A stretch of DNA of 64,000 nucleotides. It comes from Timema cristinae (Eukaryota > Arthropoda > Insecta > Phasmatodea > Timematidae). Each line of letters starts with the position of its first letter. The first letter of the stretch is position 1. Both the position numbers and the translations under genes were made by a program. A model generated the notes under the pieces. The model was not told the origin of the DNA. It did not search any database and worked only from the letters and a program-made list of their open reading frames with translations. Below, one piece after another: positions 12,105 through 21,363 of this stretch. The stretch lies in NCBI GenBank assembly GCA_039000515.1, contig JBCFYV010011172.1, positions 76,832,577 through 76,896,576 of the forward strand. The letters are read 5' to 3'.

Positions 12105-12735
12105 TCATACATGTTAAAGTATTCATTCTTAAAATAGGGAATGAAAAGGTATTCTTTCTTAAATTAGGGAGTGTAAGGGTTCTATTCCTTAAAGTAGCGT
12201 GTAAAATGGATTTAATTATTAGATTATGGAGTGTAAAGGTCTTATTTATTAAAGTAGCGAGCATACAGGCCTTATTTATTAAAGTAGCGGGCATACAGGC
12301 CTTATTTATTAAAGTAGTGGGTGTAAAGATATTATTTATTATAGTGGGGAGTGTAAAGGCTATACTTATCAAAGGAGGTCGTGTAAAGGTCTCATTTCAT
12401 AAATAAAGTTGTGTCAAAGGTCTCATTTCTTAAATGTAGGGGCTATAAAAATCTCATTTATTAAAAAAGGAATGTAGAGGTCTTATTTCACCTATATAGT
12501 TTAAAGGTCTTATTTCTTAAAGGAGGATGTGTAAAAGTCCTATTTTTTTTAAATTAAAGGCTGTCTAGGTCTTATTTCTTAAAGGAAAAGGTATAGAGAT
12601 CTTATTTCTTAAAAGAGGGAGTTTAAAGGTTTTATTTCTCGATGGAGTGAATTTAAAGGTCTTGTTTCTGTAAGGATTAAGTGAAAAGGTCTTATATCTT
12701 AAATAAGGGAGTGTAAAGGCCTGAATTCTCAAATA
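12105..12735. repeat. Degenerate 30-bp minisatellite
   Basis: About 20 imperfect copies of a 30-bp unit containing CTTATTTATTAAAGTAGCGG and a GTGTAAAGGT stretch. Because 30 is a multiple of three, both strands keep open frames with ten-residue repeats across the array (plus 12032-12406, minus 12094-12372). The frames are a product of the repeat and have no other sign of being genes. Confidence 0.85.
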
Positions 12736-12787
12736 AATTGTTATTAAAGTGTAATTCCTTTATGACCTCAAACAATAACTGTTGTGG

Positions 12788-13053
12788 GGTGACCTGGTGG
12801 TCTAGGGGTAAGGTGTCAGACTTCTGTGCCAGGGGTCCGGGGTTCAATCCTCGGTCCCGGCACAGATTTATCTGATTACCAAACCCTTCCTTCACCTCTA
12901 ACAAGACATCTTGTGAATGTGGGGAATGCCAGTTCTCCACCGTGGTTCGGATTCCACGTTAAACTGTAGGTCCTTCATTTCATCTCACAATCACTCTACC
13001 ATTACACATTAGCGTAAGTGCGTATAACCCGAACGGGTAGTAAGACGCGGTGC

Positions 13054-13111
<58 letters not shown>

Positions 13112-13112
13112 T
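12788..13112 (+). mobile_element. SINE family B, full-length reference copy
   Basis: The tRNA-derived head has an A-box (TGGTCTAGGGGTAAGGTG) and a B-box (GGGGTTCAATCC). It is followed by a body unrelated to family A (CAAACCCTTCCTTCACCTC, then GGTTCGGATTCCACG) and a 3' end CGTATAACCCGAACGGGTAG plus GACGCGGTGCTAA and a long TAA run (13055-13109). The last ~40 bp are shared with family A. Confidence 0.85.
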
Positions 13113-13649
13113 GTTGTGCCAAATGAGGAGCAGTCTAGTGCACGTCCCCAAATATGTGAAGTGTGTTTAATTGTGTGCGAAGGAGAGAAAGAGATAGATA
13201 TAGGGGAGTGATGAGGAGAGGAATATAAAATTCGTTGGAAATGAAGAGTCGCATCAGCGCCAGCCCCTAATTTACGGTATCAGAAGAAACCAATTGAGTT
13301 ATACATTGTCTTCGGCGGCTCAGTCAGCCTACAGTGTTTCCAGATCTATCAGCAATTTAGAGCCCACCCCCCTTTCCCATCACCCATCTAAAGAGTGAGA
13401 CTGAGCTAGTAAGCAAACAAAACAAAGCTATAATCCTCTGAAAACTTTATAGCAGATAGAAATTACCTCTGTATTGATGGGGGGGAGATAGAGTTTAAAC
13501 TTGTATACATAGCCTTGACCAGAGCTATTAAGGGAGAGTACCTAAGATTGTCACAAATAGAAGGCAATGCATTTGTCAACTGGTTTGGTCTTTCAAAGTA
13601 TACACGAATTGAAAGTTTTCTAGCTCTCAGATAATTTCATTCATAATCA
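13113..13649. other. Non-coding stretch
   Basis: Unremarkable sequence without a supported gene or repeat assignment. Confidence 0.45.
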
Positions 13650-13790
13650 AATTGGAGTATGGTCTGGTTTGCCAGTGATGGGAAGATCAGGCATCAAAAC
13701 CTGCCCGGGTGTGGGCTCCCAAAGAGTTTTTTTTATGCATCCCACTCTACCTCCACGCAAATGTAGTTACAATGTATCTAAATGTTGCCT
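13650..13790 (+). mobile_element. SINE family A fragment
   Basis: The second half of the head (GGTCTGGTTTGCCAGTGATG) and the CTCCACGCAAATGTAG block are present. The first part of the head and the tail are missing. Confidence 0.55.
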
Positions 13791-14274
13791 TATTATTTAC
13801 TATACCTTATTATTGCATTTAAATGGGTATATATAAGACAAGTACAAAATAGAAAAAATTATAATATTAAGAGGTGGTGCTAATAATAAATATATAATGA
13901 AGTGATAGCCTAAATTATCCTCGAATCTATACCATTCCAGAACTGTGAATAGGCATTAAATTACAAAATTAATAATCAAGTCAATAATAAATATTAATTG
14001 ATAAAATGTTATTTACTATTTAATAGTAAATACAATTTTATTAGTATGCATACATTTTTACATTAAGACATGATATAGTAGGCTATTGTTGATTTATGAG
14101 TATTCTAAAACAACATTTTATTAGATCAATAATCCCACAAATATTTTAATTTGTTCATTACTAAAATATTACTTACGACATATAATGAAAAATAACAACT
14201 ACATGTATACATTGGTAATATTAGTATAATGCAAATACAATCAAAATCTCAAATTACATAATGAAATAACTATA

Positions 14275-14286
14275 TTATTATTATTA

Positions 14287-14329
<43 letters not shown>

Positions 14330-14618
14330 TATCATCATCACCACGTCTTCCTACCCGGTCAGGCTATACGCCCTTACCTAATGTGTAATGGTAGGGTGAC
14401 TATGAGAGGAAATGGAGGACCTACAATTTAACGTGGGATCCGAACAACAGTGGAGGACTTGCATTCCCCACATTAGCAAGTTGTGATTAATACACGTCTT
14501 ATCAGAGGTGAAGGAAGGGTTTGGTAATCATATAAATCTGTACCGGGACCGAAAATTGAACCCAAGACCCCCAGCTCAGAAGCCCGGCACCTCACCCCTA
14601 GACCGCCAAGTCACCAGA
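14275..14618 (-). mobile_element. SINE family B, full-length
   Basis: In plus sense it begins with an ATT run (the TAA tail), then CACGTCTTCCTACCCGG and the body (GGAAATGGAGGACCTAC, GGTGAAGGAAGGGTTTGG), ending with the inverted head that has the B-box complement and CACCCCTAGACCGCCAAG. Confidence 0.8.
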
Positions 14619-14744
14619 TACCTATATTATTATTGACTGAATAATTAGGGTCTACTTGTAACAAGTCTTGGTATTTAATGTATTTATTCACACCAGTACG
14701 CTTAGAGGTTGATTTGGGTTATGGAACTGACCAGGAAATCCCGG

Positions 14745-14815
14745 ATAGTTCAATAGGTACAGAAGTTAGCGAGTAGAGTTGAATGACCAGGGTTCAAATC
14801 CCTGTTCTTTCGTAA
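14745..14815 (+). repeat. tRNA-like remnant
   Basis: GATAGTTCAATAGGTACAGA is an A-box-like D arm, and CAGGGTTCAAATCCCTG is a well-paired T arm. No complete acceptor stem and no SINE body follow. Confidence 0.45.
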
Positions 14816-14934
14816 TTTTTCTATCCTTACACAATTGCTCGATCAGAATTTCATCTGAAAATACATATTGGTTTAATTTAAAATATTTTTTTAAAAAAAT
14901 GCTAGAACGGGACTCATCATAAGCATCATTGGGT

Positions 14935-15145
14935 ATGCAAACTGAACGTCAAGTTCCTCTAGTCTGATTTGATATTTACAGCAAGGTCCACAATCAAATC
15001 CCGGGAGGATTTAATGAGTGTATTTTCCTAAACGCATTATCACTCTTCCTCCACACAAATATAAGTACACTTTCTCTAAACTCTACCTTCACCATCTTTA
15101 CACACCCTTTGAGTATTAATTATAAGTGTGTACAGCCTGGACAGG
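14935..15145 (+). mobile_element. SINE family A, diverged copy
   Basis: The head is degraded (CAATCAAATCCCGGG as B-box). The body CTCTTCCTCCACACAAATAT and the tail-proximal block TTACACACC are recognisable. Confidence 0.55.
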
Positions 15146-15449
15146 TCTTAAACATGGGGAGTAGGAGGGAGGGGGATATATAGGCCTACGCATAGCTTCC
15201 AAAATTGGAGTTTAGGCCAGGGAATATGTCTTTATAACATCTTGTGTCGCTCAAATAGATCAGCTATCATCTGTATCAACAGTAAGTAATGAAAACATTA
15301 AAGTACACAAGATATTTGTAAAAATACGAAAGAAGCTATGACTGGAATTCAAACCCCGATCAGCCCATTATCGTAAGTTCAGTCTCTAGTGAGAGTGACG
15401 CCTAAACTTTCATGCGTCTACAAATTGAAGGTTCTGTTTTGTAAGGTTG

Positions 15450-16975
15450 GGTAATATTGACATAGGTCAGTAGTGTGGTGGCCCTGGTAAATCACTCTGT
15501 GATAGGTCGGATTTGGTCACATGACCACGCCTCCTGCTCTCTGACTGGCTGAGCCCCTCCTTCCCCCACCTCTCTTTCCCTTGACCTACTTTCCCCCTCC
15601 TCCTGCCCCTCCCCTACAGCCGGCAAACCCCGGACATGTTGGTTCTTGCTGATTAATTATTAATGATTGTTAATTAATTATTGTTAATTGGTAGGATAGA
15701 GGTGTTGGAGATTTTATTTATTGCAGGCATACGCCGGACATGTTGGTTCTTGATGATTGTTTATTTATGGGCATACAGTCCTTGACGTTTCGGCACGAAG
15801 CTTGCACTACGGCTGACAGGCCTAGAAAGAACATTGGCTCTTCTGTCACAAGGCTCTGACCCGGAACAAGCAGCATGAACCTTGCGCTATGGTGGTCGGT
15901 GGTAGAGTGTGGTACTTGGTTCACCCTGCCTCCTTCGCCACCCTGACGCCAGACTGCCAGGGCGACAAGTGACCTCAACAACCTTGGGTTTTCCCAATGA
16001 CGTAATCATTGCGTGTTATGTCGCAACCCTGGCGCCAGGTTGGCGGGCAGACAAGACAAGTTGGGACAAGAATAGATCGTGACCTCAGCAACCTGGGTTT
16101 TTCCTATGACGTAATCATTGCGTGTTATGTCGCAACTCTAGCTCTAACATCTCTAATTATGCACAATCAGGGGCCTCGGAATCCACAGTTAGGGGCCACT
16201 ACCCCGTCACAAGTCTACTAAAATTGATTGTTTGGTAGCGACTGTCAAAAAGCACGGCTCCAGGTATCCGTCCAGGACCATCGGCAACCTGGCAACCCTC
16301 GGTTTTTTACAGCACAAGCAGGGGCCACGGAATCAACAGTTAGGGATCTCAGAAACATGTGTTTTTTCCTATGACGTAATCATTGGGTATTATGTCGCAA
16401 CTCTACCAGACACATGCACAATCAGGGCCTCGGAATCCATAGTTAGGGGCCGCTATCCCCCGTCACAAGTCTACTAAAATTGGTTGTTTGGTAGCGTCTG
16501 TCGAAATGCATGGATCTACAAATGTTCCTCCACCCGCAGCTCTCCCCGAGTGAGATTCGAACCCATAACATGTACCCGACCCCCAATACCCCACAGGAAA
16601 GATATAACAGAGCTGAATACCTGGCGTGTTGACAAGGCATTGATAGATATCGCCCTTTGTTTTCCCTAGCGACAGGCCGACAAGACGAGTTGAGGCAAGA
16701 ATATATCGTGACGTTTGCAATGGGTTTTCCCATGCGTGGGCTTGACGGCCCCAACAAGACGAGTTGAGACAAGAATAGATATAGAGGTCACCGACCTTGG
16801 CAACCTGGGTTTTCCCTGGCGCCAGTTTGGCGGATAGAGAAGACGTGTCGAGACAAGAATATATCGTGACGTTTGCACAGGGTTTTCCCGGGCGCCAGCT
16901 TGGTGGTCCAACAAGACGTGTTGAGACACGAATAGAGCGTGACCCTGTTCTTCTCGTGACGTCGATCGAGAGGGG
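15450..16975. repeat. GC-richer repeat array with TGACGTAA motifs
   Basis: Composition changes sharply from the AT-rich surroundings. Three blocks share ATGACGTAATCATTGCGTGT-type sequence, with TGACGTAA at 15998-16005, 16107-16114 and 16372-16379 (spacings 109 and 265 bp). A second unit starting GGAATCCACAGTTAGGGGCC occurs at about 16175 and 16430, each followed by CAAGTCTACTAAAATTG. From 16675 to 16950 a roughly 75-85-bp unit (AAGACGAGTTGAGACAAGAA, then a GGTTTTCCC..GCGCCAG part) repeats about four times, with a related copy near 16020-16100. The array ends just before a TATA-like promoter and frame A. Arrays of this kind act as enhancers or replication regions in some large DNA viruses. Applying that here is inference. 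Confidence 0.7.
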
Positions 16976-17017
16976 TGGCTATAAAGAGGGGTCCCCACTT
17001 GGTTGTGTATTTATAAG
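16957..17017 (+). promoter_or_regulatory. Probable promoter of frame A (CRE-like site and TATA boxes)
   Basis: TGACGTC lies at 16957-16963, TATAAA at 16980-16985 and a second TATA-like TTTATAAG at 17010-17017. Frame A starts with ATG at 17038. The order and spacing suit an RNA polymerase II promoter, though no transcript data are available. Confidence 0.5.
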
Positions 17018-17037
17018 CGTTTGTAGAGCAGCTCAAG

Positions 17038-17328
17038 ATGGACAAGTTACAGCAGCTGGTAAATATTGTCGACGCCGTACAGACCGTCAAATTGTGTGAT
17101 CTAACCGTAGATCAAAAATACTAGGTTGATAAATTAAAAGCGGTCAATACAAAGTTCGGGAGACGTCTAATAGCCTATCTAGACGTCGAGTTTTGTGTAT
17201 TTTTACCGTGTCGTTTTGGTACTCTAACAGATGAAGACGTGTGTGACTTAAATAAAGAAAAACTTGTATTTACCTGCACCGGAGTAAAACCCGGTTCATC
17301 TACCATTGTGAACTTTGAACGCGTTTAA
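17038..17328 (+). pseudogene. Virus-like small protein (frame A), one in-frame stop
   Basis: The frame has 96 codons from ATG 17038 to TAA 17326-17328, interrupted by TAG at 17122-17124 (codon 29). The N-terminal 28 residues are leucine- and valine-rich. After the stop the frame reads a KAVNTKFGRRLIAYLDVE segment followed by a VFLPCRF motif and an acidic TDEDVCDLN segment. This order of motifs recalls small proteins I remember as common in arthropod genomes next to mobile elements, whose T-K-F-G..A-x-L-D..V-F-L-P pattern looks OB-fold-like. That family link is from memory and tentative, and no function is established. It follows a CRE/TATA promoter and a repeat array, with frame B 79 bp downstream in the same phase. 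No frameshift is visible. It could also be the first part of one longer protein with frame B. Confidence 0.5.
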
Positions 17329-17406
17329 GAGACACCGCAGTTAACAACAACGGGCAGCGGAGCATAGTGGACTCTACAGAACGTTTAGCTCTCAGGTACG
17401 CTCCCC

Positions 17407-18099
17407 ATGCTTCGATCCGGCTATATTAATTTAATGTTTGTGGGCCATACGATGGAGGGGCGTGCCTATATGACGGGAGAGAATGTTCACAGTGTGGCGG
17501 TGAGTGATAGACAGGTAATTTACAAAGTAGAGGAGCGAGGCTACATAGAGTTTTGTGACTCTACCTGTCACACGATAAAAGCAACGGAAGTACTACCCTA
17601 CGAGAGAATGGTGGAAACGTATATGTGTGATGTAACGTGCGCCGTTTACAATTTCTGCAAGGGGGACGTGGTAGCTGTGTTACCCCGACCGCCACCGCCA
17701 CCCTCAGAGACACAGGTGTACACACCACCAGAGACGTCTACCTACCAGGCATCAGACTAGCCCGAGTACCCACCCCCAGAGTCGTCTGTCTACCAGTCAC
17801 CTGCGTAAGATTCATCGGCGTACCCACCATCAGAGTCAACTGAGTGCCCACCACCACCGGAGGTAAAGTCCGAAGAACCCGTAAATCTCGAGGATTTAAT
17901 AATTTACAAAAATTATTCAAATGTTAAAATTACAGGTGAAACGCCCGCCGACTACAGACTCAGCCTGGGCAGTTTCGGTAACGTTTTCCTTCCAAAGTCA
18001 ATATATTATTTGGATTGTAAGCGCTTTAAATCTAAAGCACGCTTTATGATATATCTAGGAGGACAAAGTGTGATGTTTAAAAGTGGATTAATAAACTAG
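17407..18099 (+). pseudogene. Virus-like proline-rich protein (frame B), two in-frame stops
   Basis: There are 230 codons from ATG 17407 to TAG 18097-18099, with in-frame TAG at 17758-17760 and TAA at 17806-17808. Residues 1-92 form a compact part with cysteines at 50, 54, 74, 78 and 84 (CxxxC twice, then a fifth). Residues ~95-155 are a proline linker with repeated PPPE/S and VY/TY units, and both stops lie in it. The last ~65 residues are basic and aromatic (SLGSFGNVFLPKSIYYLDC) and fully open. The frame stays the same before, between and after the stops, so the breaks are point changes and not indels. I recognise no family. Stops upstream at 17386-17388 and 17371-17373 make ATG 17407 the natural start. 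It may belong to the same integrated virus as the 19.4-23.8 kb block or to another one. Confidence 0.5.
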
Positions 18100-18226
18100 A
18101 CGTACTCTGCTGCTGTCATCGGAGCTAGTGGTGACATTTTGAAAAAAGTTAGTTTGTGAGTAGAGCGAGTGTTTATTTCTTTTGCTGCGTCTGTCTTTTA
18201 TATAAGTTTATACTATATATAATATA

Positions 18227-18232
18227 AATAAA
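18227..18232 (+). terminator. Poly(A) signal after frame B
   Basis: AATAAA lies 128 bp after the last stop of frame B, within an AT-rich stretch that follows the GC-richer coding block. It fits the 3' end of a transcript covering frames A and B. Confidence 0.45.
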
Positions 18233-19290
18233 ACCTTTATATCAAATTATATTATACCTCTTTTCATTTGTGGTAGTAGTACTTTCGTGGACTTAGAATA
18301 TTTTTGTTTAATTTTAAATATTGTATTAGGAGATTATAAGTATCTAGGAGGTGGCGAACCAACTTTTTACTCTTTGTTTACATTTAGTAACCATGGTAAC
18401 GAATTAATTGTAGTAACTACATATCTACCAATTTATTATCATCTGTAATATATATACCTGCCTTAACCTAATATCCTTTATCAATTAATAATTGTAAGTC
18501 AATAATAGGTTAGCACACGTTTCATAAATCTACCATTACTGAGAGTTAGTCAACGTGGACTCTTTACGTTCACCTAAAACCAATCGCAGAACAGAAACCA
18601 GGTCACGTGACGAGCTCTGAAAACCAATCGTTAGGTTTCAGCCTCGTAGGCGTGAGATGTTCTGTTAAAAGTTCAACTCATACCTCTTTAGACCGCTCTA
18701 CCCTGTGATCTTAGTCACGGAAGAACCGATCTAATATCAAAAAACCATCTCGAATCAATGCGCATGCGCTGTAGAACTAGAAGGAAACAAGTAAGCTTCT
18801 TTACTAGCTTTTGTGAGATATTTGTAGTAACCCGTTAACAGCCTGCATCAAATGCCAATCAACTCTTGAGACACAGTCGGCTAGAAATGGTAAATTTACA
18901 CCAACATTAATGCACGTGGATCATTTCTGGTTAAACATTAATGAAGATAAATAGCTAATAGAAGTTTCTAATATTGAACATTGTCGAAATATTAAATGAT
19001 ATTTGTATAAAAACTTCATTGAAAAGGCCGTTTTCTGACATTTTAGAATGTCTTCACAGATAAGGACTGTGCACAGATCCTCATTCTGTCATAACAGGGA
19101 CAAACTGTAATTATTAACAAGAAACTTTGTCGCTTTGTCCCCCATCGTCACCGCGGGAAATGTCTAGTAATCATTCAAATACGAATGTACTGCACACATT
19201 TCTTGTCTTTTCCTTTCCCTTTTACTCCCAAACCTCGCGCGAGCTGAGTTGGGACTGCTAGGATTAAAGGCGGGGTGCTAGTGAGCATGA
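18233..19290. other. Non-coding stretch between the two virus-like blocks
   Basis: AT-rich at first, then mixed. A palindrome-like GTAACCATGGTAAC at 18387-18400 matches the RFX X-box pattern, but no gene lies beside it. I recognise nothing else. Confidence 0.45.
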
Positions 19291-19460
19291 GTTTAGTGCA
19301 GTATTTTTGCAGTTTTTATAGCAAAAAAAATTTTTGGCCAAAATAAATCAAATATTTCTTCTATAGAATCATAGAGTTTAGTTTTCTGCACATGCTAATC
19401 TCAACAGTTGTTGAATATCTGTCACGAGAATGGCAGCATTTGGTGACAAACTTTTTCAGG
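19291..19460. repeat. Dispersed repeat abutting the truncated integrase
   Basis: The stretch GGCCAAAATAAATCAAATAT and the following ~110 bp recur, inverted, at 52600-52750 and, diverged, at 30620-30775. A short part recurs near 35340-35400. The shared sequence seems to run to about 19455 (ACAAACTTTTT), exactly where integrase similarity stops. That places the junction of the viral fragment here. Confidence 0.6.
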
Positions 19461-20375
19461 GAGACGTACGAGTTTCAATTCAGGTTCGTAAAACGTCCCC
19501 TCCACTTCTTAGCCGTCAAGATCGGTGAGTCTGTAGACGACAGGTTGTCGCAACACGACACTGCTGACTTTGAAAATCTCCTCGCTCCAATTGCTTTCGT
19601 AGCCCTTTTCAAACAGCATTTTGGATTTGCTAATACGCACCGTGTCACCGACTTTTATTTTAGGCTTCGAGTTTGGACGCCTTTTGCCGTACAGATTATC
19701 TATGACTTGAAGCACATTAGTTTCTGAAACGTCGGCGAACGCCATCTTGATACTGGAATGCTTGGAGCCGTTGTAAGCGTCGACTAGAGCTTGGAGGACG
19801 TCCACATACCGATACGTGCTATTTTTGGTAAAGTAGCGCCACATGCGTTCTTTCAGAGTTCTATTGAACCATTCCACGATGCTTGCCTTCACGTCTGGAT
19901 TATGAGTGGTGTAGTAATGCACGCCTTCTTGCTTGAGAAATTTCAGGACTAGACGTGCCGTGAACTCTGTCCCCTTGTCCGTCTGTATACTTAGAGGTTT
20001 AAGGTCGCTTTGCTTGAAAATGTCCCGAAAGGCGTCTCTCACTACGCTCCCCGTCTTGGATGGAAGCGTCCTCGCCCAGGCCATCTTACTAAACACGTCG
20101 ATGACGGTGAGCAAGTACACTGCACCGTCGTTGTATTTTCTGAGACTTCTCATATCGTTGAGATCGGCTTGCCAGAGATCGTCAATGTTTGACACCACGT
20201 ACTTGTTGCGTGGATTTTTTTTTAGCACAGGTTTGTGTAGGGTATAAGCGTCCTGCGCACGAAGCCATTCTCGTACTTTTTCTGGATCTTATTTGGACGC
20301 CTTTATGACCGACGCCGCCCCTGCAAACTCTGCAGGATGAGAAGGGTCGTAGTAGATGTCGGCTAGACGTTCCAT
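19422..20375 (-). pseudogene. Polinton/adintovirus-type retroviral-like integrase, two in-frame stops, C-terminus lost
   Basis: It would catalyse insertion of viral or transposon DNA ends. The frame begins at ATG 20375-20373, overlapping the stop of the upstream gene by one base (TAATG), and runs to TGA 19424-19422. In-frame TAA codons lie at 20291-20289 (codon 29) and 19511-19509 (codon 289). Between them 259 codons are open. The rve core has catalytic D in WQADL, D in QTDKGTEF and E in IVEWFNRTLK; the last two are separated by 34 residues. It ends with the SH3-like region (VGDTVRISKSKM, FEKGYESNW). Before the core lies a Polinton-typical YYDPSHPA segment. After the second stop about 15 residues still fit the family (FYEPELK), then similarity ends at a host repeat, so the chromodomain expected in many relatives is missing. 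No frameshift is seen. Confidence 0.9.
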
Positions 20376-21025
20376 TAAGCTCTGAATGGCAGCCACTTGT
20401 TTTCATCCAGCCTCTTCAGTTTCTTCTTCTTTGGGCGTTGCGATGGTGTAAATGGTTGGGGTACGGGTGTCGGATCTCTAATGGGCGCCAAACGTTTCGG
20501 GTTTACAATAAATTCTTTAGGAACGTTTATATTTTGCAGCGCCGTGAGAAACTCTCGCCACCCTGACGGTTCGCTGTGTCTTCTTGCTCTGACCAGATCG
20601 TTGACTAAATCCACAGTATTGGATCCACGAAGAGGCGTATCTTGAATACTCACTTCGCCATTTGAGTCCCAAGAGATGCCGCCTCGGGACTTAATATGTT
20701 CTAGTAAAAGTTCAGCTTTTTTACGTACCTGTGCTGGTACAGTATTAAGTACAGTTGGGATGGGAAGTACAGACACTTCAGGGGTGGTGGCGGTGGTGGT
20801 TTCAGATGGCGGAGGGTGTTGACTAAAGTGTGGATAGCACTGTAGCACTTGTTGGTATAAAGTCCATTTAGACTTGTCGTCAAGTTTTGAAGCGAGGAAT
20901 TTTTCCATTTCCTTGTCCAACTCGGAGACCACTAGATTTGTTGCCGAAGCCGTTTGTTGGTGGTGTTGCTCGTAATGGTGTAATGTTTCCGGGGACACCA
21001 ATATCATCTTTTTTGTGTGTTCCAT
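20375..21025 (-). CDS. Conserved Polinton/adintovirus protein of unknown function, intact frame
   Basis: A 216-codon open frame from ATG 21025-21023 to TAA 20377-20375. Residues ~30-65 carry an acidic and lysine-rich helix ending in the DDKSKWTLYQQVLQ pattern. A proline- and threonine-rich linker follows (~70-85), then a lysine-rich segment, the NTVDLVNDLVRARR block, GWREFLTALQNINVPKEF, and a basic tail (KKKKLKRL). I recall the KW-LYQQVL and DLVNDxxRxR plus GWxEF blocks from adintovirus and Polinton proteins found widely in aquatic and arthropod animals. Their role is not known to me. It sits 3 bp after the small basic gene and overlaps the integrase start by one base, which indicates a compact co-directional cluster. 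It is one of two frames in the block without a stop. Confidence 0.75.
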   Translation of the reverse strand: MEHTKKMILVSPETLHHYEQHHQQTASATNLVVSELDKEMEKFLASKLDDKSKWTLYQQVLQCYPHFSQHPPPSETTTATTPEVSVLPIPTVLNTVPAQVRKKAELLLEHIKSRGGISWDSNGEVSIQDTPLRGSNTVDLVNDLVRARRHSEPSGWREFLTALQNINVPKEFIVNPKRLAPIRDPTPVPQPFTPSQRPKKKKLKRLDENKWLPFRA

Positions 21026-21028
21026 TAT

Positions 21029-21361
21029 TTACTTGTTGAATAAGGAACCGAGGACCCCGCTGATTAAAGGGGCTAAAAGTAAGGGCAAGAACGCTCCTCC
21101 TTTCTGAATGAGTAGTCGTCTCTTCTTCTTTCAGCACTCTCCTCGTTTGACCAGATTGCGCAACACCTGCTTGTGAGCACGTAACTTTGTCTTCTGCGCA
21201 TTTTTCAGCGGTACCCGCCCTTTTAAAGTGTTGTAGGCACACTCGCAAACAGAGTCAACACGTTTCTTGTCGGCCGTTTTCATCAAGACGACTCGTTGTT
21301 GCGGGTTCATGCGATACATCGCACGTAGCAGAGGGGCCTGCTTCAGCACTTTGGGACTCAT
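21029..21361 (-). pseudogene. Small basic Polinton/adintovirus protein with hydrophobic C-terminus, one in-frame stop
   Basis: ATG 21361-21359 starts a frame of 110 codons that ends at TAA 21031-21029 and is broken by TGA at 21133-21131 (codon 77). The first 76 residues are rich in lysine, arginine and cysteine (NAQKTKLRAHKQVLRNLVKR). After the stop the same frame gives a basic patch and a glycine-led hydrophobic helix (GGAFLPLLLAPLISGVLG), followed by the natural end. A basic N-terminus with a C-terminal hydrophobic segment of this form is common in small virion-associated proteins of Polinton-like viruses, comparable to adenovirus core proteins. I infer that role only by analogy. The gene begins 2 bp after the ATPase stop and ends 3 bp before the next ATG. 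Confidence 0.7.
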
Positions 21362-21363
21362 GG

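Noticed and set aside
12032..12406. 124-codon repeat-protein frame
   Set aside because: The 30-bp minisatellite keeps any frame open. No start context, signal or domain supports a gene.
15718..15981. 87-codon minus-strand frame in the GC-richer island
   Set aside because: No recognisable similarity. Higher GC alone raises the chance of open frames, and the opposite-direction virus-like frames lie elsewhere.
16009..16998. Several overlapping frames of 61-110 codons on both strands
   Set aside because: All lie within the repeat array and repeat its units in translation; none has a domain.
18387..18400. Second perfect X-box match, GTAACCATGGTAAC
   Set aside because: No ciliary or other host gene lies beside it, and roughly one chance match in a 64-kb window is not surprising for this degenerate pattern.
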